From Trinickia sp. Y13 (GTDB taxonomy: Bacteria > Pseudomonadota > Gammaproteobacteria > Burkholderiales > Burkholderiaceae), in the NCBI RefSeq assembly GCF_029522115.1, contig NZ_JAKWFK010000003.1, forward strand, positions 1 to 64,000: a DNA stretch of 64,000 nt, read 5' to 3'. This document shows, piece after piece, positions 1-9,773 of this stretch (positions are counted from its first letter, which is position 1; the number at the start of each line of letters is the position of its first letter). Under the pieces are notes generated by a model, which had not been told where the DNA came from, searched no databases, and saw only the letters and a list, made by a program, of their open reading frames with translations. Position numbers and translations under genes: made by a program.

Positions 1-167
1 CGGTGGGCATCTCCGGCGCGATTCAGCATTTGGCGGGCATGAAGGATTCGAAAGTGATCGTGGCGATCAACAAGGATCCGGAAGCGCCGATCTTCAGCGT
101 GGCCGATTACGGCCTCGTCGGCGATCTATTTACCGCGGTTCCCGAGTTGGTCGAAGCGCTCGCATAG
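1..167 (+). CDS. etfA: Electron transfer flavoprotein alpha subunit, C-terminal end (partial)
   Basis: Only the last 54 codons are present, read from base 3. The residues [15 protein letters not shown] and ADYGLVGDL are typical of the C-terminal FAD-binding domain of EtfA. There the flavin is held by the SGAIQH loop, and the protein ends shortly after a PEL motif. EtfAB carries electrons from acyl-CoA dehydrogenases to the quinone pool. The downstream 3-hydroxyacyl-CoA dehydrogenase fits a fatty-acid or acyl-CoA oxidation context. The call is confident; the rest of the gene lies left of the window. Confidence 0.93.
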   Translation, partial: VGISGAIQHLAGMKDSKVIVAINKDPEAPIFSVADYGLVGDLFTAVPELVEALA

Positions 168-216
168 ATGCGGGTGACAGTGAGCGCGAAATCCGCGCGT
201 CTACTGGAGTCACGAT

Positions 217-513
217 ATGGATGCGATGCAACGCACTCGCTTCGATGCCGCCGCAGTGGCCAATGCGGAAGATGCATCGGTCTGGCGGTGGTTTTCCGCG
301 CTGTTGGAGGAGCGCCGCATACGGTGGCGATACTCGTTCGACAACTGGGTAGTGATCGTCGATCGGGCGTGCGTAGCTACCGAGCGCACGTTCGACGGTG
401 CGATTCGAGCCGCAAAAGACGAAGCCGAGTTGCGCAATGTGGGCCAGCCCGGCGAATGGTCGCGGCCGAAGCGGCGTCGTACCGGATTATCCGAATACAT
501 AAGGCAACCATGA
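217..513 (+). CDS. Small hypothetical protein, translationally coupled to hbd
   Basis: An ORF of 98 codons starts at an ATG preceded by a GGAG-like site (206-209). It has no signal peptide or membrane segment. The WRWFSALLEERRIRWRYSFD stretch is rich in aromatic and basic residues, and a charged helix follows. Its stop overlaps the start of the next gene by four bases (ATGA at 510-513), a common arrangement for translational coupling. I do not recognise a family. Support is the ribosome site, the exact overlap and plausible composition. It could still be a chance ORF in GC-rich DNA. Confidence 0.5.
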   Translation: MDAMQRTRFDAAAVANAEDASVWRWFSALLEERRIRWRYSFDNWVVIVDRACVATERTFDGAIRAAKDEAELRNVGQPGEWSRPKRRRTGLSEYIRQP

Positions 514-1358
514 ACTACGAAACGATAGGCATCGTCGGAGCAGGCCAGATGGGCGCGGGGATCGCACAAGTGTGCGCGGCAGCGGGCCTGATGGTCGTGC
601 TCAGCGATGTCGATGAAAGCGCGCTCGAGCGCGGGCGCGAGCGGCTTTTGGCGGGCTACGACAGCCTAGTCTCGAAGCAGAAGATGACAGCCGGCGACGT
701 TGCCGAAGCGATGGCGCGGGTGGAGACGACGTCCCAATTGGCCGCGCTCGGCGCATGCGATGTCGTCATCGAAGCGGCCACGGAAAATGTCCGGATCAAG
801 TGCCAGTTATTGCCCGAGTTGGACGCGATCGCCAAGCCGGGCGCCATCATCGCAACGAACACGTCGTCCGTGTCGATCACGCAATTGGCGGCTACGCTCG
901 CCGACCCGTCGCGTTTCGTCGGCATGCATTTTTTCAACCCCGTTCCGGCGATGGCGCTCGTCGAAATCATTCGCGGCATGCAAACGAGCGATGCCACGTT
1001 CGAGACGACCGTTGCGCTTGCTGAGCGCCTCGGTAAATCCGCGATCCAGGTGAAGAATGCCCCCGGCTTCGTGGTCAACCGCATTCTCGTGCCGATGATC
1101 AACGAAGCGGTATTCGCGCTGCAGGAGGGATTGGCGAGCGCGGAGGAAATCGACGCAGGCATGCAGCTAGGCGCGCGTCATCCGATGGGGCCGTTGGCGC
1201 TCGCCGATTTGATCGGCCTCGACACCGTGCTCGCGATCATGGAGGTGATTCAGCGCGAGATGGGCGACACGAAATATCGGCCCGCGTCCTTGCTTAAAGA
1301 GATGGTGGACGCGGGCTATCTCGGCCGTAAGGCTAAGCGGGGCTTTTACTCCTACTGA
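510..1358 (+). CDS. 3-hydroxybutyryl-CoA / 3-hydroxyacyl-CoA dehydrogenase
   Basis: The 282-residue product is the usual length for short 3-hydroxybutyryl-CoA dehydrogenases (Hbd/PaaH type), which oxidise 3-hydroxyacyl-CoA with NAD(P)+. The N-terminus has the Rossmann motif GAGQMGAGIAQ. The catalytic region GMHFFNPVPAMALVEII carries the active-site His, and the C-terminal domain has NRILVPMINEA and HPMGPLALADLIGLD. The ATG at 510 places the Rossmann loop at the normal distance; a longer upstream extension in this frame is not homologous. An AAGG site lies at 501-504. Its 3' end overlaps the convergent lacI-type gene by 26 bases. Confidence 0.93.
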   Translation: MNYETIGIVGAGQMGAGIAQVCAAAGLMVVLSDVDESALERGRERLLAGYDSLVSKQKMTAGDVAEAMARVETTSQLAALGACDVVIEAATENVRIKCQLLPELDAIAKPGAIIATNTSSVSITQLAATLADPSRFVGMHFFNPVPAMALVEIIRGMQTSDATFETTVALAERLGKSAIQVKNAPGFVVNRILVPMINEAVFALQEGLASAEEIDAGMQLGARHPMGPLALADLIGLDTVLAIMEVIQREMGDTKYRPASLLKEMVDAGYLGRKAKRGFYSY

Positions 1359-2400
1359 CCGCGGCCGTAGCGCGCTCTCGCGCGGCGGATGCCGGCGCGC
1401 GCGTGCTGCCGCGTTGGATCAACGTGGCCGTGGCAATCGAAGCGTAGGGCGCGCGCGCGGCAGCATTTTCGCGGATCTGGTGCACGAACCAGAGGCCGCA
1501 CGCCGTGGCCAGATCGTGAACGGGAAGGCCGACGGTCGTGAGACCCGGCCCCCACCAACTGAATCCCATCTCATCGCCGAAGCCCACCACCGAAAGTTGC
1601 TCGGGAACGGCGATACGTTGAGCCGTGAGTTCTTCCACGATGCCTTGCGTGATGCGTACCGAACCGGCCACGACTGCCGTCGGCGCGCAGGCTTGCGACA
1701 GGATGGCGCGCATGGCTTCCCGCCCGAAGTCGATCGAACCCGGCGGGCCGAGCCGGACGAGCTCGGCGCCGGGCCCTGCATTGCGCGGCATGGCTTCGAT
1801 GGCTTTGCGGTAACCCTGCAGTCGCGCTTCACCCGTGGGCAGCTCGTCGGTGCCGCCGAGGTAGGCGATGCGTTGGTGGCCAAGCGCAATCAAATGGTTC
1901 GTCGCGTCGAACAGCGCCTGCGTATCGTCGATGCCGAAGTACTGATCGCCGATGGCCGCTTGCCGGCGAATCAATTGGACGTGCGGCAACAATTTGAGCA
2001 GGCGCGTGGCTTCCCGATGCGGCCTCGCCGTTGGAACGATGATGATCCCGGCCACGTTCGCGCTCGTCAGCTCCCGAATGTGATGCAGCTCGACCATCCG
2101 GTCGTCTTCGGTTTCCGACAACATCAATTGAAAGCCCGCGCCCTGCACGCACTTGGACAGCGCGTGCGCAATGGTCGAGTAAAAACTATTGCGAATGTCG
2201 GGCAGCACGAGGCCGATGAGATTGCTCGACACGCCGCGCATCATGCGGGCCGCGAGATTGGCCACGTAGCCCATTTCATTGGCGACTTCCGTGACCTTCT
2301 TTTTCGTGGCGGCGCTGATTCTCGGATCGTCGGCGAGCGCGCGGCCAACCGTCGAAGGAGAGACCTGGAGACGGGTGGCGATGTCTTTGATGGTGATCAT
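1333..2400 (-). CDS. LacI-family transcriptional regulator
   Basis: The 355-residue protein starts with a LacI helix-turn-helix (about residues 3-23, with SPSTVGRALADDPRIS). A hinge helix contains NLAARMMRG, and a periplasmic-binding-type ligand domain follows (LIGLVLPDIRNSFYS, LGHQRIAYLGG, VVGFGDEMGF). It is divergent from the small ORF and MFS transporter that start 250 bp away. A perfect palindrome GCTAACGTTAGC in that gap resembles LacI-family operators, so local control of the transporter cluster is likely. The alanine- and arginine-rich C-terminal tail overlaps the end of the upstream dehydrogenase gene. The effector cannot be inferred. Confidence 0.93.
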   Translation of the reverse strand: MITIKDIATRLQVSPSTVGRALADDPRISAATKKKVTEVANEMGYVANLAARMMRGVSSNLIGLVLPDIRNSFYSTIAHALSKCVQGAGFQLMLSETEDDRMVELHHIRELTSANVAGIIIVPTARPHREATRLLKLLPHVQLIRRQAAIGDQYFGIDDTQALFDATNHLIALGHQRIAYLGGTDELPTGEARLQGYRKAIEAMPRNAGPGAELVRLGPPGSIDFGREAMRAILSQACAPTAVVAGSVRITQGIVEELTAQRIAVPEQLSVVGFGDEMGFSWWGPGLTTVGLPVHDLATACGLWFVHQIRENAAARAPYASIATATLIQRGSTRAPASAARERATAAVSRSKSPA

Positions 2401-2601
2401 AGCGTTCCAATGAAGCGGATCCGGACAAACGATAGCACACTCGCTCGCCGCTGAGCAGTTCCCGATCTCGACCGCCTGATATGACGGTGACCGAGCAATC
2501 TCGGCGTTGAATCATGGGTTTATCTGTGTCTGGTGCGTACGTAAGCATAGAAATCAGTAGATGTACGCAATTGACAGCGCCGTAACAGGCATCTAATCTA
2601 C

Positions 2602-2613
2602 GCTAACGTTAGC
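2602..2613. promoter_or_regulatory. Candidate LacI-family operator (perfect palindrome)
   Basis: GCTAACGTTAGC is a perfect 12-bp palindrome with a central CG, the usual form of LacI/PurR-family half-sites. It lies 38 bp before the ATG at 2651 and 201 bp from the start of the divergent LacI-type gene. It is the only such palindrome noticed in this gap. Binding is inferred, not shown. Confidence 0.6.
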
Positions 2614-2650
2614 ATTGAGCGTGCGGGGCGGTGAGGGAAGGAATGCCGTC

Positions 2651-2947
2651 ATGGGCGTATATCGCACGGAGGAGGAGAGCGTGCTTGTCGAGGACAGATC
2701 CTTGCGCTGCGTGGTCGAGAAGTGGTTCGGCAGGGACTCGGACGAGGCGGTTCATGTGAGCCGCGTCCCCCCTGTCAGGCGCAATCGGCATCGTTGCGTT
2801 CGAGTGTGCCTGGCGCGGCCGGCCCATGCGGTCACGATCTTTTTCTTCCGGCACGACGATGGCAACTGGAGCGTGGTGCCTCCGGATAGCTCATCGGCGC
2901 CCGTCGTCACATCACACGAAAGACAACTTAATGGAGACAAAAGATGA
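2651..2947 (+). CDS. Small hypothetical protein, coupled to MFS transporter
   Basis: A 98-residue ORF starts at an ATG with a strong GGGAAGG ribosome site at 2635-2641. It has a basic centre (RVPPVRRNRHRCVRVCLARP) followed by a hydrophobic strand and FFRHDDGNWSVVPP, which reads like a small folded domain. Its stop overlaps the MFS start by four bases (ATGA at 2944-2947). It lies between the LacI-type palindrome and the transporter, so it would be the first gene of that operon. No family is recognised. It may instead be a leader region with a fortuitous ORF. Confidence 0.5.
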   Translation: MGVYRTEEESVLVEDRSLRCVVEKWFGRDSDEAVHVSRVPPVRRNRHRCVRVCLARPAHAVTIFFFRHDDGNWSVVPPDSSSAPVVTSHERQLNGDKR

Positions 2948-4209
2948 CCACATCTCACCATGACATCGGGTACGAGCGCAAAACGCTCGTCCTGCTGGGC
3001 CTGGGGTTCGGATTGGTCGGTTTCGACCGGTGGCTGATGGCGCCGATGTTTCCGTACATGATGAAGGACCTCGGCCTCGACTATTCGCAACTGGGCAGCT
3101 TGATTGGCGTGCTCGGCGTGGCGTGGGGCATCTGGTCCATCGTGATGGGGCCGGTTTCGGATCGCATCGGACGAAAGAAGATTCTCGTCGCGACGATGAT
3201 CGTTTTCTCCGTGCTATCGAGCTTGGCCGGGTTCGCCGCCGGCTTTAGCAGCCTGTTGCTGTTGCGTGCCGCGATGGGCGTCGCCGAAGGCGCATTTACG
3301 CCCGCAAGCCTCGCGGCAAACAGCGAAGCGTCACGCCCCACTCGACGCGGCCTGAACCAGGGCTTGCAACTGAGCATGATTCCGCTCGTCGGCCTCGGTT
3401 TCGCGCCGATCGCCGCGACGCAGTTGCTGCGGATCTTACCGTCCTGGCACTGGGTATTCATGATTTCGGCCGTGCCGGGGTTGATCGTCTCTGTGCTGAT
3501 CTGGCGCCTGTTGCAAGAGCGCACGCGCGGCAATGCGTCCTTCGCCGCGCAAGGCACAATGAAGATGCAATGGACGCAATTGCTGCGCACGCGCAACGTG
3601 CTTGTCGCGACCGCGGCCATTGTGTGCGCCATGGGCGGGATTTTCGTGATCGGTGCCATGGTGCCGACGTATCTCGTCGGCGTGTTGCATCTGGACCCGC
3701 GCACTATGGGCTTGGTGGCGTCGGCAATCGGTTTTGGCGGGTTTGCGGGCTCCTTCGCGCTGCCGGGCATTTCCGATTACGTTGGCCGACGCCCGACGGC
3801 GCTGTTTGGGTTCGCCGCCGCGACGCTGCTGCTTTATTGCTTCGCGCGCTCGGGCCCGAATCCTCAGATGCTGTTCGCGTTGCTATTCGGCGTCTCCCTT
3901 TTCTCCATCGGCTTGCTGTCATTGCTGAGCGGGCCGGTCGCCACCGAGGCGGCGCCGCTCGGTCTGGTCGCGTCGGCCATCGGTTTCGTGTCGGGGGTGG
4001 GCGAGACGTTCGGGGGCGGCGTTGCACCCGTGATTGCCGGTTTCATCGCGCAGCATTTCGGCTTGGCCCGCACCCTCGACTTCGCGTTCTACAGCCTCAT
4101 CGCGGGAGCGGGCGTTGCCGTGCTGCTCGTTGAAACCGCGCCGCGCCGGCGCTCGCGCGCACGCCCCGGCGGCGATGCAGTCGCGGCTCCTTTCACCCAA
4201 GCTCGGTGA
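2944..4209 (+). CDS. MFS transporter (aromatic acid / organic acid symporter type)
   Basis: The 421-residue protein has about 12 hydrophobic segments and the MFS signature GPVSDRIGRKK between segments 2 and 3. GVAEGAFTPAS in segment 4 resembles the ACS/AAHS anion:proton symporters. It is a close paralogue of the transporter at 9774-11033: long runs such as LLGLGFGLVG, PSWHWVFMISAVPGLIV and GLVASAIGF are identical or nearly so. It precedes the FAH-family hydrolase by 6 bp and probably shares its transcript. A role in uptake of an aromatic or dicarboxylic acid is inferred from context; the substrate is unknown. Confidence 0.9.
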   Translation: MTTSHHDIGYERKTLVLLGLGFGLVGFDRWLMAPMFPYMMKDLGLDYSQLGSLIGVLGVAWGIWSIVMGPVSDRIGRKKILVATMIVFSVLSSLAGFAAGFSSLLLLRAAMGVAEGAFTPASLAANSEASRPTRRGLNQGLQLSMIPLVGLGFAPIAATQLLRILPSWHWVFMISAVPGLIVSVLIWRLLQERTRGNASFAAQGTMKMQWTQLLRTRNVLVATAAIVCAMGGIFVIGAMVPTYLVGVLHLDPRTMGLVASAIGFGGFAGSFALPGISDYVGRRPTALFGFAAATLLLYCFARSGPNPQMLFALLFGVSLFSIGLLSLLSGPVATEAAPLGLVASAIGFVSGVGETFGGGVAPVIAGFIAQHFGLARTLDFAFYSLIAGAGVAVLLVETAPRRRSRARPGGDAVAAPFTQAR

Positions 4210-4215
4210 GCGGCC

Positions 4216-5208
4216 ATGTTTCCGGTACTAGTGAACGTGTCGATCGCCGCGTGCATGCCGTTTCCGGCGCTGCTGTTCGACTCTCGCGTAATGGCCTTGG
4301 CGCACTGGCGCACTAACGGTCTGCGCGGCACGTCGTCGATGCGTGAATTGCTCGATGAGTGGGAGGGCAATGCCGAACCATTGAAGCACGTCGTCCGATC
4401 GCAAGCAACGCAGGCGCTCATCGTGGAGCAAGGCATCGAGCTTACCGCCTTCCGGGTCCATGAGCCGATTGCGCCGCGGCAGGTTTACTGCACCATCGGT
4501 AATTATCGGGAGCAGGTCCTGCAGGCGGCGCTCGATGCGCAGAACGCAGCGGATGCGCCCGGCCGACGAGAAGCTGTGCTCAGATCGATCGAAACGCGGC
4601 GGCGCGAGGGCGCGCCCTACGTGTGCCTGAAGGGCGCGGCAGCGGTGGCGGCGCCGTTCGACCCATTGCCCGTCGAAGGCGGCATGGCGACGCTCGATTG
4701 GGAGGTGGAGATCGGCGTCGTCATCGGACGGCACGCACGCAACGTCGAGGCCGCACGCGCGTTCGATCATGTGGCGGGCTATTGCGTGGTCAACGACATC
4801 ACATTGCGCGATCGCATAGCGAGAGCGGATGTGCCGATGCTCGGAACGGATTGGGTGCAGTCGAAATCGAGACCCGGATGGTTGCCGGCCGGTCCGTGGC
4901 TCGTTCCCGCATGGGACGTCGAGGCGCCATCGGCGTTGCGCCCGTGGTTGCGGCTGAACGGCGACTTGATGCAGGACGGGCTGGCCGGCGACATGATTTT
5001 CGGCATTGCCGAGCAGATCGCGTATTTGTCGAGGCACACGTCGTTGCACCCGGGCGACTTGATCTGCACGGGCACGCCGGCGGGCATCGGCAGCCACTAC
5101 GGGCGATATCTGCGTGCAGGCGATGTGCTCGAGGCCGGTGTGTCGGCGCTCGGCGTGCAGCGGATCGTTTGTGTCGATGCGGCCGCGGAACGAGGAGGGG
5201 AGCGATGA
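4216..5208 (+). CDS. Fumarylacetoacetate hydrolase (FAH) family protein
   Basis: The 330-residue product has the C-terminal FAH fold. It has the metal-binding acidic cluster in LDWEVEIGVVIG, the conserved VVNDITLRD, and the family end motif GDLICTGTPAGIG. FAH-family enzymes cleave C-C bonds or decarboxylate and hydrate 2-oxo acids in ring-cleavage pathways. The first 60 residues are less conserved and another Met lies at 4255, so the start is uncertain. It sits in a row of same-strand genes (MFS, FAH, cytochrome b561, two YceI) and overlaps the next gene by four bases. The exact reaction cannot be assigned. Confidence 0.9.
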   Translation: MFPVLVNVSIAACMPFPALLFDSRVMALAHWRTNGLRGTSSMRELLDEWEGNAEPLKHVVRSQATQALIVEQGIELTAFRVHEPIAPRQVYCTIGNYREQVLQAALDAQNAADAPGRREAVLRSIETRRREGAPYVCLKGAAAVAAPFDPLPVEGGMATLDWEVEIGVVIGRHARNVEAARAFDHVAGYCVVNDITLRDRIARADVPMLGTDWVQSKSRPGWLPAGPWLVPAWDVEAPSALRPWLRLNGDLMQDGLAGDMIFGIAEQIAYLSRHTSLHPGDLICTGTPAGIGSHYGRYLRAGDVLEAGVSALGVQRIVCVDAAAERGGER

Positions 5209-5825
5209 GTCAATCGAACAGCGCCGGCGCAGCCGGCCATGAGCGCATCGCAAGACGCGCGGACAAGCATGCGTCTGCCACCGTTTGCGGTGCGCACACC
5301 TACACGGCAGCCGCGATCGGGTTGCATTGGATCGTCGCGGCGTTGATAGTCGGCGCTTTTGCATTGGGCTGGACGATGACCCGCATTCCGGGCATCACGC
5401 CCGATAAGTTGCGCTTCTTTTCCTGGCATAAGTGGATCGGCGTGACCGTGCTCGGATTGGCCCTGCTGCGCATCGTTTGGCGCTTGACCCATCGCGCGCC
5501 ACCGTTGCCTGCGAGCATGAGCGCCTGGCAGCGCTGCGTAGCGCATGCCGTCCACGTGGCGCTCTACGCGCTCATGATCGCGATTCCCGTATCGGGTTAC
5601 CTCTATAGCTCGGCGGCCAATGTGCCCGTCGTCTATCTGGGCCTCATACCGCTGCCGCGACTGATCGCGCCGGACCCGGCGCTCAAGGTGTGGCTCAAGT
5701 GCGTTCATATTGCGCTCGATTACGGGCTGTTCGTGCTCGTTGCGGGGCACGTTGCCGCTGCGCTCAAGCATCAGTGCATCGACCGAGACGGACTGCTCGC
5801 GCGCATGCTGCCTTTTCTCAAATGA
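5205..5825 (+). CDS. Cytochrome b561-type membrane protein
   Basis: The 206-residue protein has four hydrophobic segments with paired histidines (IGLHWIVAAL, SWHKWIG, HAVHVALYALMIAIPVSGYL, HIALDYGLFVLVAGHVAAALKH), the haem-ligating pattern of bacterial b561 proteins. These proteins pass electrons between quinol and periplasmic partners or superoxide. It starts at the ATG of an ATGA overlap with the FAH gene, with GAGGAGGGG just upstream (5192-5200). Two YceI genes follow, a frequent b561 neighbourhood. A second b561 gene lies at 34787-35404. Confidence 0.92.
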   Translation: MSQSNSAGAAGHERIARRADKHASATVCGAHTYTAAAIGLHWIVAALIVGAFALGWTMTRIPGITPDKLRFFSWHKWIGVTVLGLALLRIVWRLTHRAPPLPASMSAWQRCVAHAVHVALYALMIAIPVSGYLYSSAANVPVVYLGLIPLPRLIAPDPALKVWLKCVHIALDYGLFVLVAGHVAAALKHQCIDRDGLLARMLPFLK

Positions 5826-5838
5826 CGAGGGATCTTCG

Positions 5839-6402
5839 ATGAAGTCATCGCTTTACCGCTGCGTGGCGCCCGCGCTCATGTCGGTCGTCTTGGCCGCGCC
5901 TAGCGCGGCGCGCGCCGAGGTGGACCTCGCGAAAAGCTCGATCAGCGCCGTGTCGAAACAGATGAACGTGCCTGTCGCGGGCGTGTTCAAGAAGTTCAGT
6001 GCGCATGTGAGCTTCGATCCGGTCAAACCATCCGCGGCTATTGCGCAGATCGCGGTCGAGGTCGGCAGCTACGATCTGGGCGACCCCAGCTACGACAGCC
6101 AGGTGGCCGGCAAGGACTGGTTCGATGCCCGCACTTATCCGACTGCCACGTTTGCTTCGAGTGCGATTGCCGCTGCCGGCGGCAATCAGTACAACGTGAC
6201 AGGCAAGCTCACGATCAAGGGCAAATCGGCGATCGTTACGGTTCCCGTCACGTTCACGGAGCGCGATCACACGCAGACGCTGGACGGCAGCGTGCCGATC
6301 AAGCGTTCGCAGTTCGACATCGGAACGGGCGAATGGAAGGACACGTCGATCGTCGCGGACGAAGTCATTATCAAATTTCACCTCGTTGCACCGAAGTTCT
6401 AA
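5839..6402 (+). CDS. YceI-family periplasmic protein (copy 1)
   Basis: The 187-residue protein begins with a Sec signal peptide (cleavage near residue 26, after AARA). It has the YceI lipocalin-like barrel, with [28 protein letters not shown] and [17 protein letters not shown] as family strands. YceI proteins bind isoprenoid-like lipids, often ubiquinone precursors, in the periplasm. It lies 13 bp after cytochrome b561 and 34 bp before a second YceI gene, which suggests one transcript. The function in this cluster is inferred only from co-occurrence with b561. Confidence 0.9.
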   Translation: MKSSLYRCVAPALMSVVLAAPSAARAEVDLAKSSISAVSKQMNVPVAGVFKKFSAHVSFDPVKPSAAIAQIAVEVGSYDLGDPSYDSQVAGKDWFDARTYPTATFASSAIAAAGGNQYNVTGKLTIKGKSAIVTVPVTFTERDHTQTLDGSVPIKRSQFDIGTGEWKDTSIVADEVIIKFHLVAPKF

Positions 6403-6436
6403 AAGAGCAGCCAATTTAACGAATCTGGAGGAGACA

Positions 6437-7024
6437 ATGAACAAAGCAAACCTGCTTGTCACGGCTGGCCTCGCCGCCGCGGTGGCGTCGTGCTCGGCCC
6501 CCGCTTTGGCGAGCACCTATCAACTCGATCCGACGCATACCTATCCCAGTTTTGCCGTGGACCATTTCGGAGGCGTTTCGGTCTGGCGCGGGAAATTTAC
6601 GAAGTCGAGCGGCACCGTGACGCTCGATCTCGCGAAGAAAACGGGGACCGTCGAGGTATCGATCGATCCGGCATCGATCGACACGGGCAACGCGCAACTC
6701 AATCACAACTTGCAGGGCAAGGACGGGTTCGATACGACGCAGTTTCCGAAGGTGACATACAAGGGCACGCAAATCCGGTTCGACGGCGATCGGCCCGATC
6801 AGGTGGTCGGCACCCTGACGCTGCATGGCGTCACGCGGCCCGTCAATCTGAAGATCGAATCGTTCAAATGCATCATCAATCCGTACTTCAAGCGTGAGGT
6901 ATGCGGCGTCGAGGCGAGCGCGCAGTTCAATCGGGCCGATTTCGGCATCGATATCGGGCAGAAGCTTGGGTTCAATATGCTGACCAAGCTTCAGATTCAG
7001 GCCGAAGGCATCAAACAGGAGTAG
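6437..7024 (+). CDS. YceI-family periplasmic protein (copy 2)
   Basis: The 195-residue product has a signal peptide (cleavage near residue 25, after APALA). It then shows the classical YceI start [21 protein letters not shown], followed by [18 protein letters not shown] and [12 protein letters not shown]. It has a good ribosome site (GGAGGAGA, 6426-6433). It is nearer to canonical E. coli-like YceI than copy 1. [28 protein letters not shown] carries two cysteines typical of this subfamily. It is convergent with pobA. Confidence 0.93.
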   Translation: MNKANLLVTAGLAAAVASCSAPALASTYQLDPTHTYPSFAVDHFGGVSVWRGKFTKSSGTVTLDLAKKTGTVEVSIDPASIDTGNAQLNHNLQGKDGFDTTQFPKVTYKGTQIRFDGDRPDQVVGTLTLHGVTRPVNLKIESFKCIINPYFKREVCGVEASAQFNRADFGIDIGQKLGFNMLTKLQIQAEGIKQE

Positions 7025-7117
7025 GGCGGACAAGCGCACGCCGCGAAGCGGACGCGCGCGGCCGGGAGTGACGCAGGTGCCGATCGAAAGCTATCGCCGA
7101 TTGCCGCGATCCTGATC

Positions 7118-8392
<1,275 letters not shown>

Positions 8393-8480
8393 TTATGCAA
8401 TAGAATTGGACTTTTCAAAGATCTCGCTGCAGCCCGTGTGCCGTGGATCAGGCGGCGCGAGGCGGGGGCCAGGAGCACCG

Positions 8481-9356
8481 ATGGACTATTCGCCGCTCGA
8501 AGACATCCCTGTATTCAAGCTGTACGGCGAGGGGCACGACTGGCGCACACCGGATCTGTTGCACTGCGAATCCATTCCGAAGCGCAGTCGCTTGCACGAT
8601 TGGGAGATCCGCCGGCATCGGCATGCGGACCTCGCGCAGATCGTTTACCTGCAGAAAGGATCGGCGTGCATCGATATCGAAGGCGCGCACACCGAGGTTG
8701 CGCGGCCGTCGATCCAAGTCGTGCCGCCGCTATGTGTGCATGGCTTTCGCTTCAGCCATGACGTCGATGGCTTCGTCGTCACGCTCGCGGCCCCGCTCGT
8801 TGCGTGGCTGCAAGAGCAGATCGACGCGCAGCGCCCGGTGCTTCACTATCCCGCGTGCCACGCAGTGGGCACGGACAAGCGCTATCTGGACACGTTGTGC
8901 GCCGCGATCGATCGCGAATACGCCAATCCCGCACCCTCACGTGATCTGTTATTGCGCTCCCTCGTCAGCGCGTTGGTGGTTTGGACCAGTCGCAAAGACG
9001 CGCGCAGGCTGCACGATGCGGGCGAACGTCTAGACCGCGGTCAGACCCATTTGCGGGTCTTCTCGAAGCTGGTGGAGAAGCATTATCGCGAGCATCTCCC
9101 GATTGCCGAGTACGCATCGCAACTGGGCATCACCCCTGTGCACTTGAATGCGGTCTGCCAACGGCTCGTCGGGCAGAGCGCACTGTCGATCGTGCATCAG
9201 CGCCTGCTGCTCGAGGCGAAGCGCAATCTCGTCTATACGACGCTCAATGTCAGTCAAATCGCCGATCTGCTCGGTTTCTCCGAACCCGCTTACTTCACCC
9301 GGTTCTTCAAACGGCTGACCGGCAGCGCGCCGAACGCTTTTCGCAAGCGGCGGTGA
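8481..9356 (+). CDS. AraC-family regulator of pobA (PobR-like)
   Basis: The 291-residue protein has an N-terminal cupin-like half ([23 protein letters not shown]) and a C-terminal AraC DNA-binding pair of helix-turn-helices. These are [19 protein letters not shown] and [22 protein letters not shown], ending in GSAPNAFRK. The start at 8481 follows AGGAG at 8471-8475. It is divergent from pobA with about 180 bp between them, the arrangement of AraC-type PobR/PobC activators that respond to 4-hydroxybenzoate. The regulatory role is inferred from family and position. Confidence 0.9.
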   Translation: MDYSPLEDIPVFKLYGEGHDWRTPDLLHCESIPKRSRLHDWEIRRHRHADLAQIVYLQKGSACIDIEGAHTEVARPSIQVVPPLCVHGFRFSHDVDGFVVTLAAPLVAWLQEQIDAQRPVLHYPACHAVGTDKRYLDTLCAAIDREYANPAPSRDLLLRSLVSALVVWTSRKDARRLHDAGERLDRGQTHLRVFSKLVEKHYREHLPIAEYASQLGITPVHLNAVCQRLVGQSALSIVHQRLLLEAKRNLVYTTLNVSQIADLLGFSEPAYFTRFFKRLTGSAPNAFRKRR

Positions 9357-9773
9357 CGCCGTATCGACTCGATCGGCCCGATTAGGCAACCAGCTCCGCA
9401 CGAAGCGGCGGAACGCGATTCGACCAAGGGGCGGCCCGCTCCAATAGAGAGGCACCGACATCGCAGGTTGTCCCGGTCGCGCTGAACCATGCGGTGAACC
9501 GCACCGGTATCCATGCCGGATGCCGGTTCGACCTGCCATCCTGTCCTGGGAATGAAGCGCCCGCTTCGTTTTTTTCCCTTGCTCTGGTTGAAGTGTTCCG
9601 AGGCCGCCCGGGCCGCCAAGGCCCACGAATTCAGGATCTCCGAGGCGAGTCCGGCGCTGATTGCGCGTTTTCCCCTATCGTCGCGCGCTTGCATTCGACC
9701 GGCAAGTCGTTATGCTTTATAACAAATATGAAAAAGAACTATATCGACAGTGACAACAATCGGAGACACCTTC
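9357..9773. other. Intergenic region before MFS transporter 2
   Basis: These 417 bp hold no convincing gene; ORFs in either strand lack ribosome sites and known motifs. The only clear element is the GTTAT-N5-ATAAC palindrome at 9709-9723, embedded in an AT-rich tract that is probably the promoter of the MFS gene. Confidence 0.6.
9709..9723. promoter_or_regulatory. GTTAT-N5-ATAAC palindrome (candidate MarR operator 1)
   Basis: GTTATGCTTTATAAC has perfect 5-bp arms and a 5-bp spacer, centred 58 bp before the start of the MFS gene at 9774. The same 15-bp architecture recurs at 20191-20205 (vdh) and 23369-23383 (esterase). A 15-bp AT-rich palindrome is typical of MarR-family sites, and two MarR genes lie at 12320-13361. 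Confidence 0.65.

Noticed and set aside
168-509. N-terminal extension of the 3-hydroxyacyl-CoA dehydrogenase in the same frame
   Set aside because: The extension is Arg/Cys-rich and unrelated to the family; the Rossmann motif begins right after the ATG at 510.
9290-9694. ORFs of 134-198 codons on the minus strand over the end of the AraC-type gene and the gap after it
   Set aside because: No ribosome sites, no domains, and composition typical of GC-rich antisense frames.
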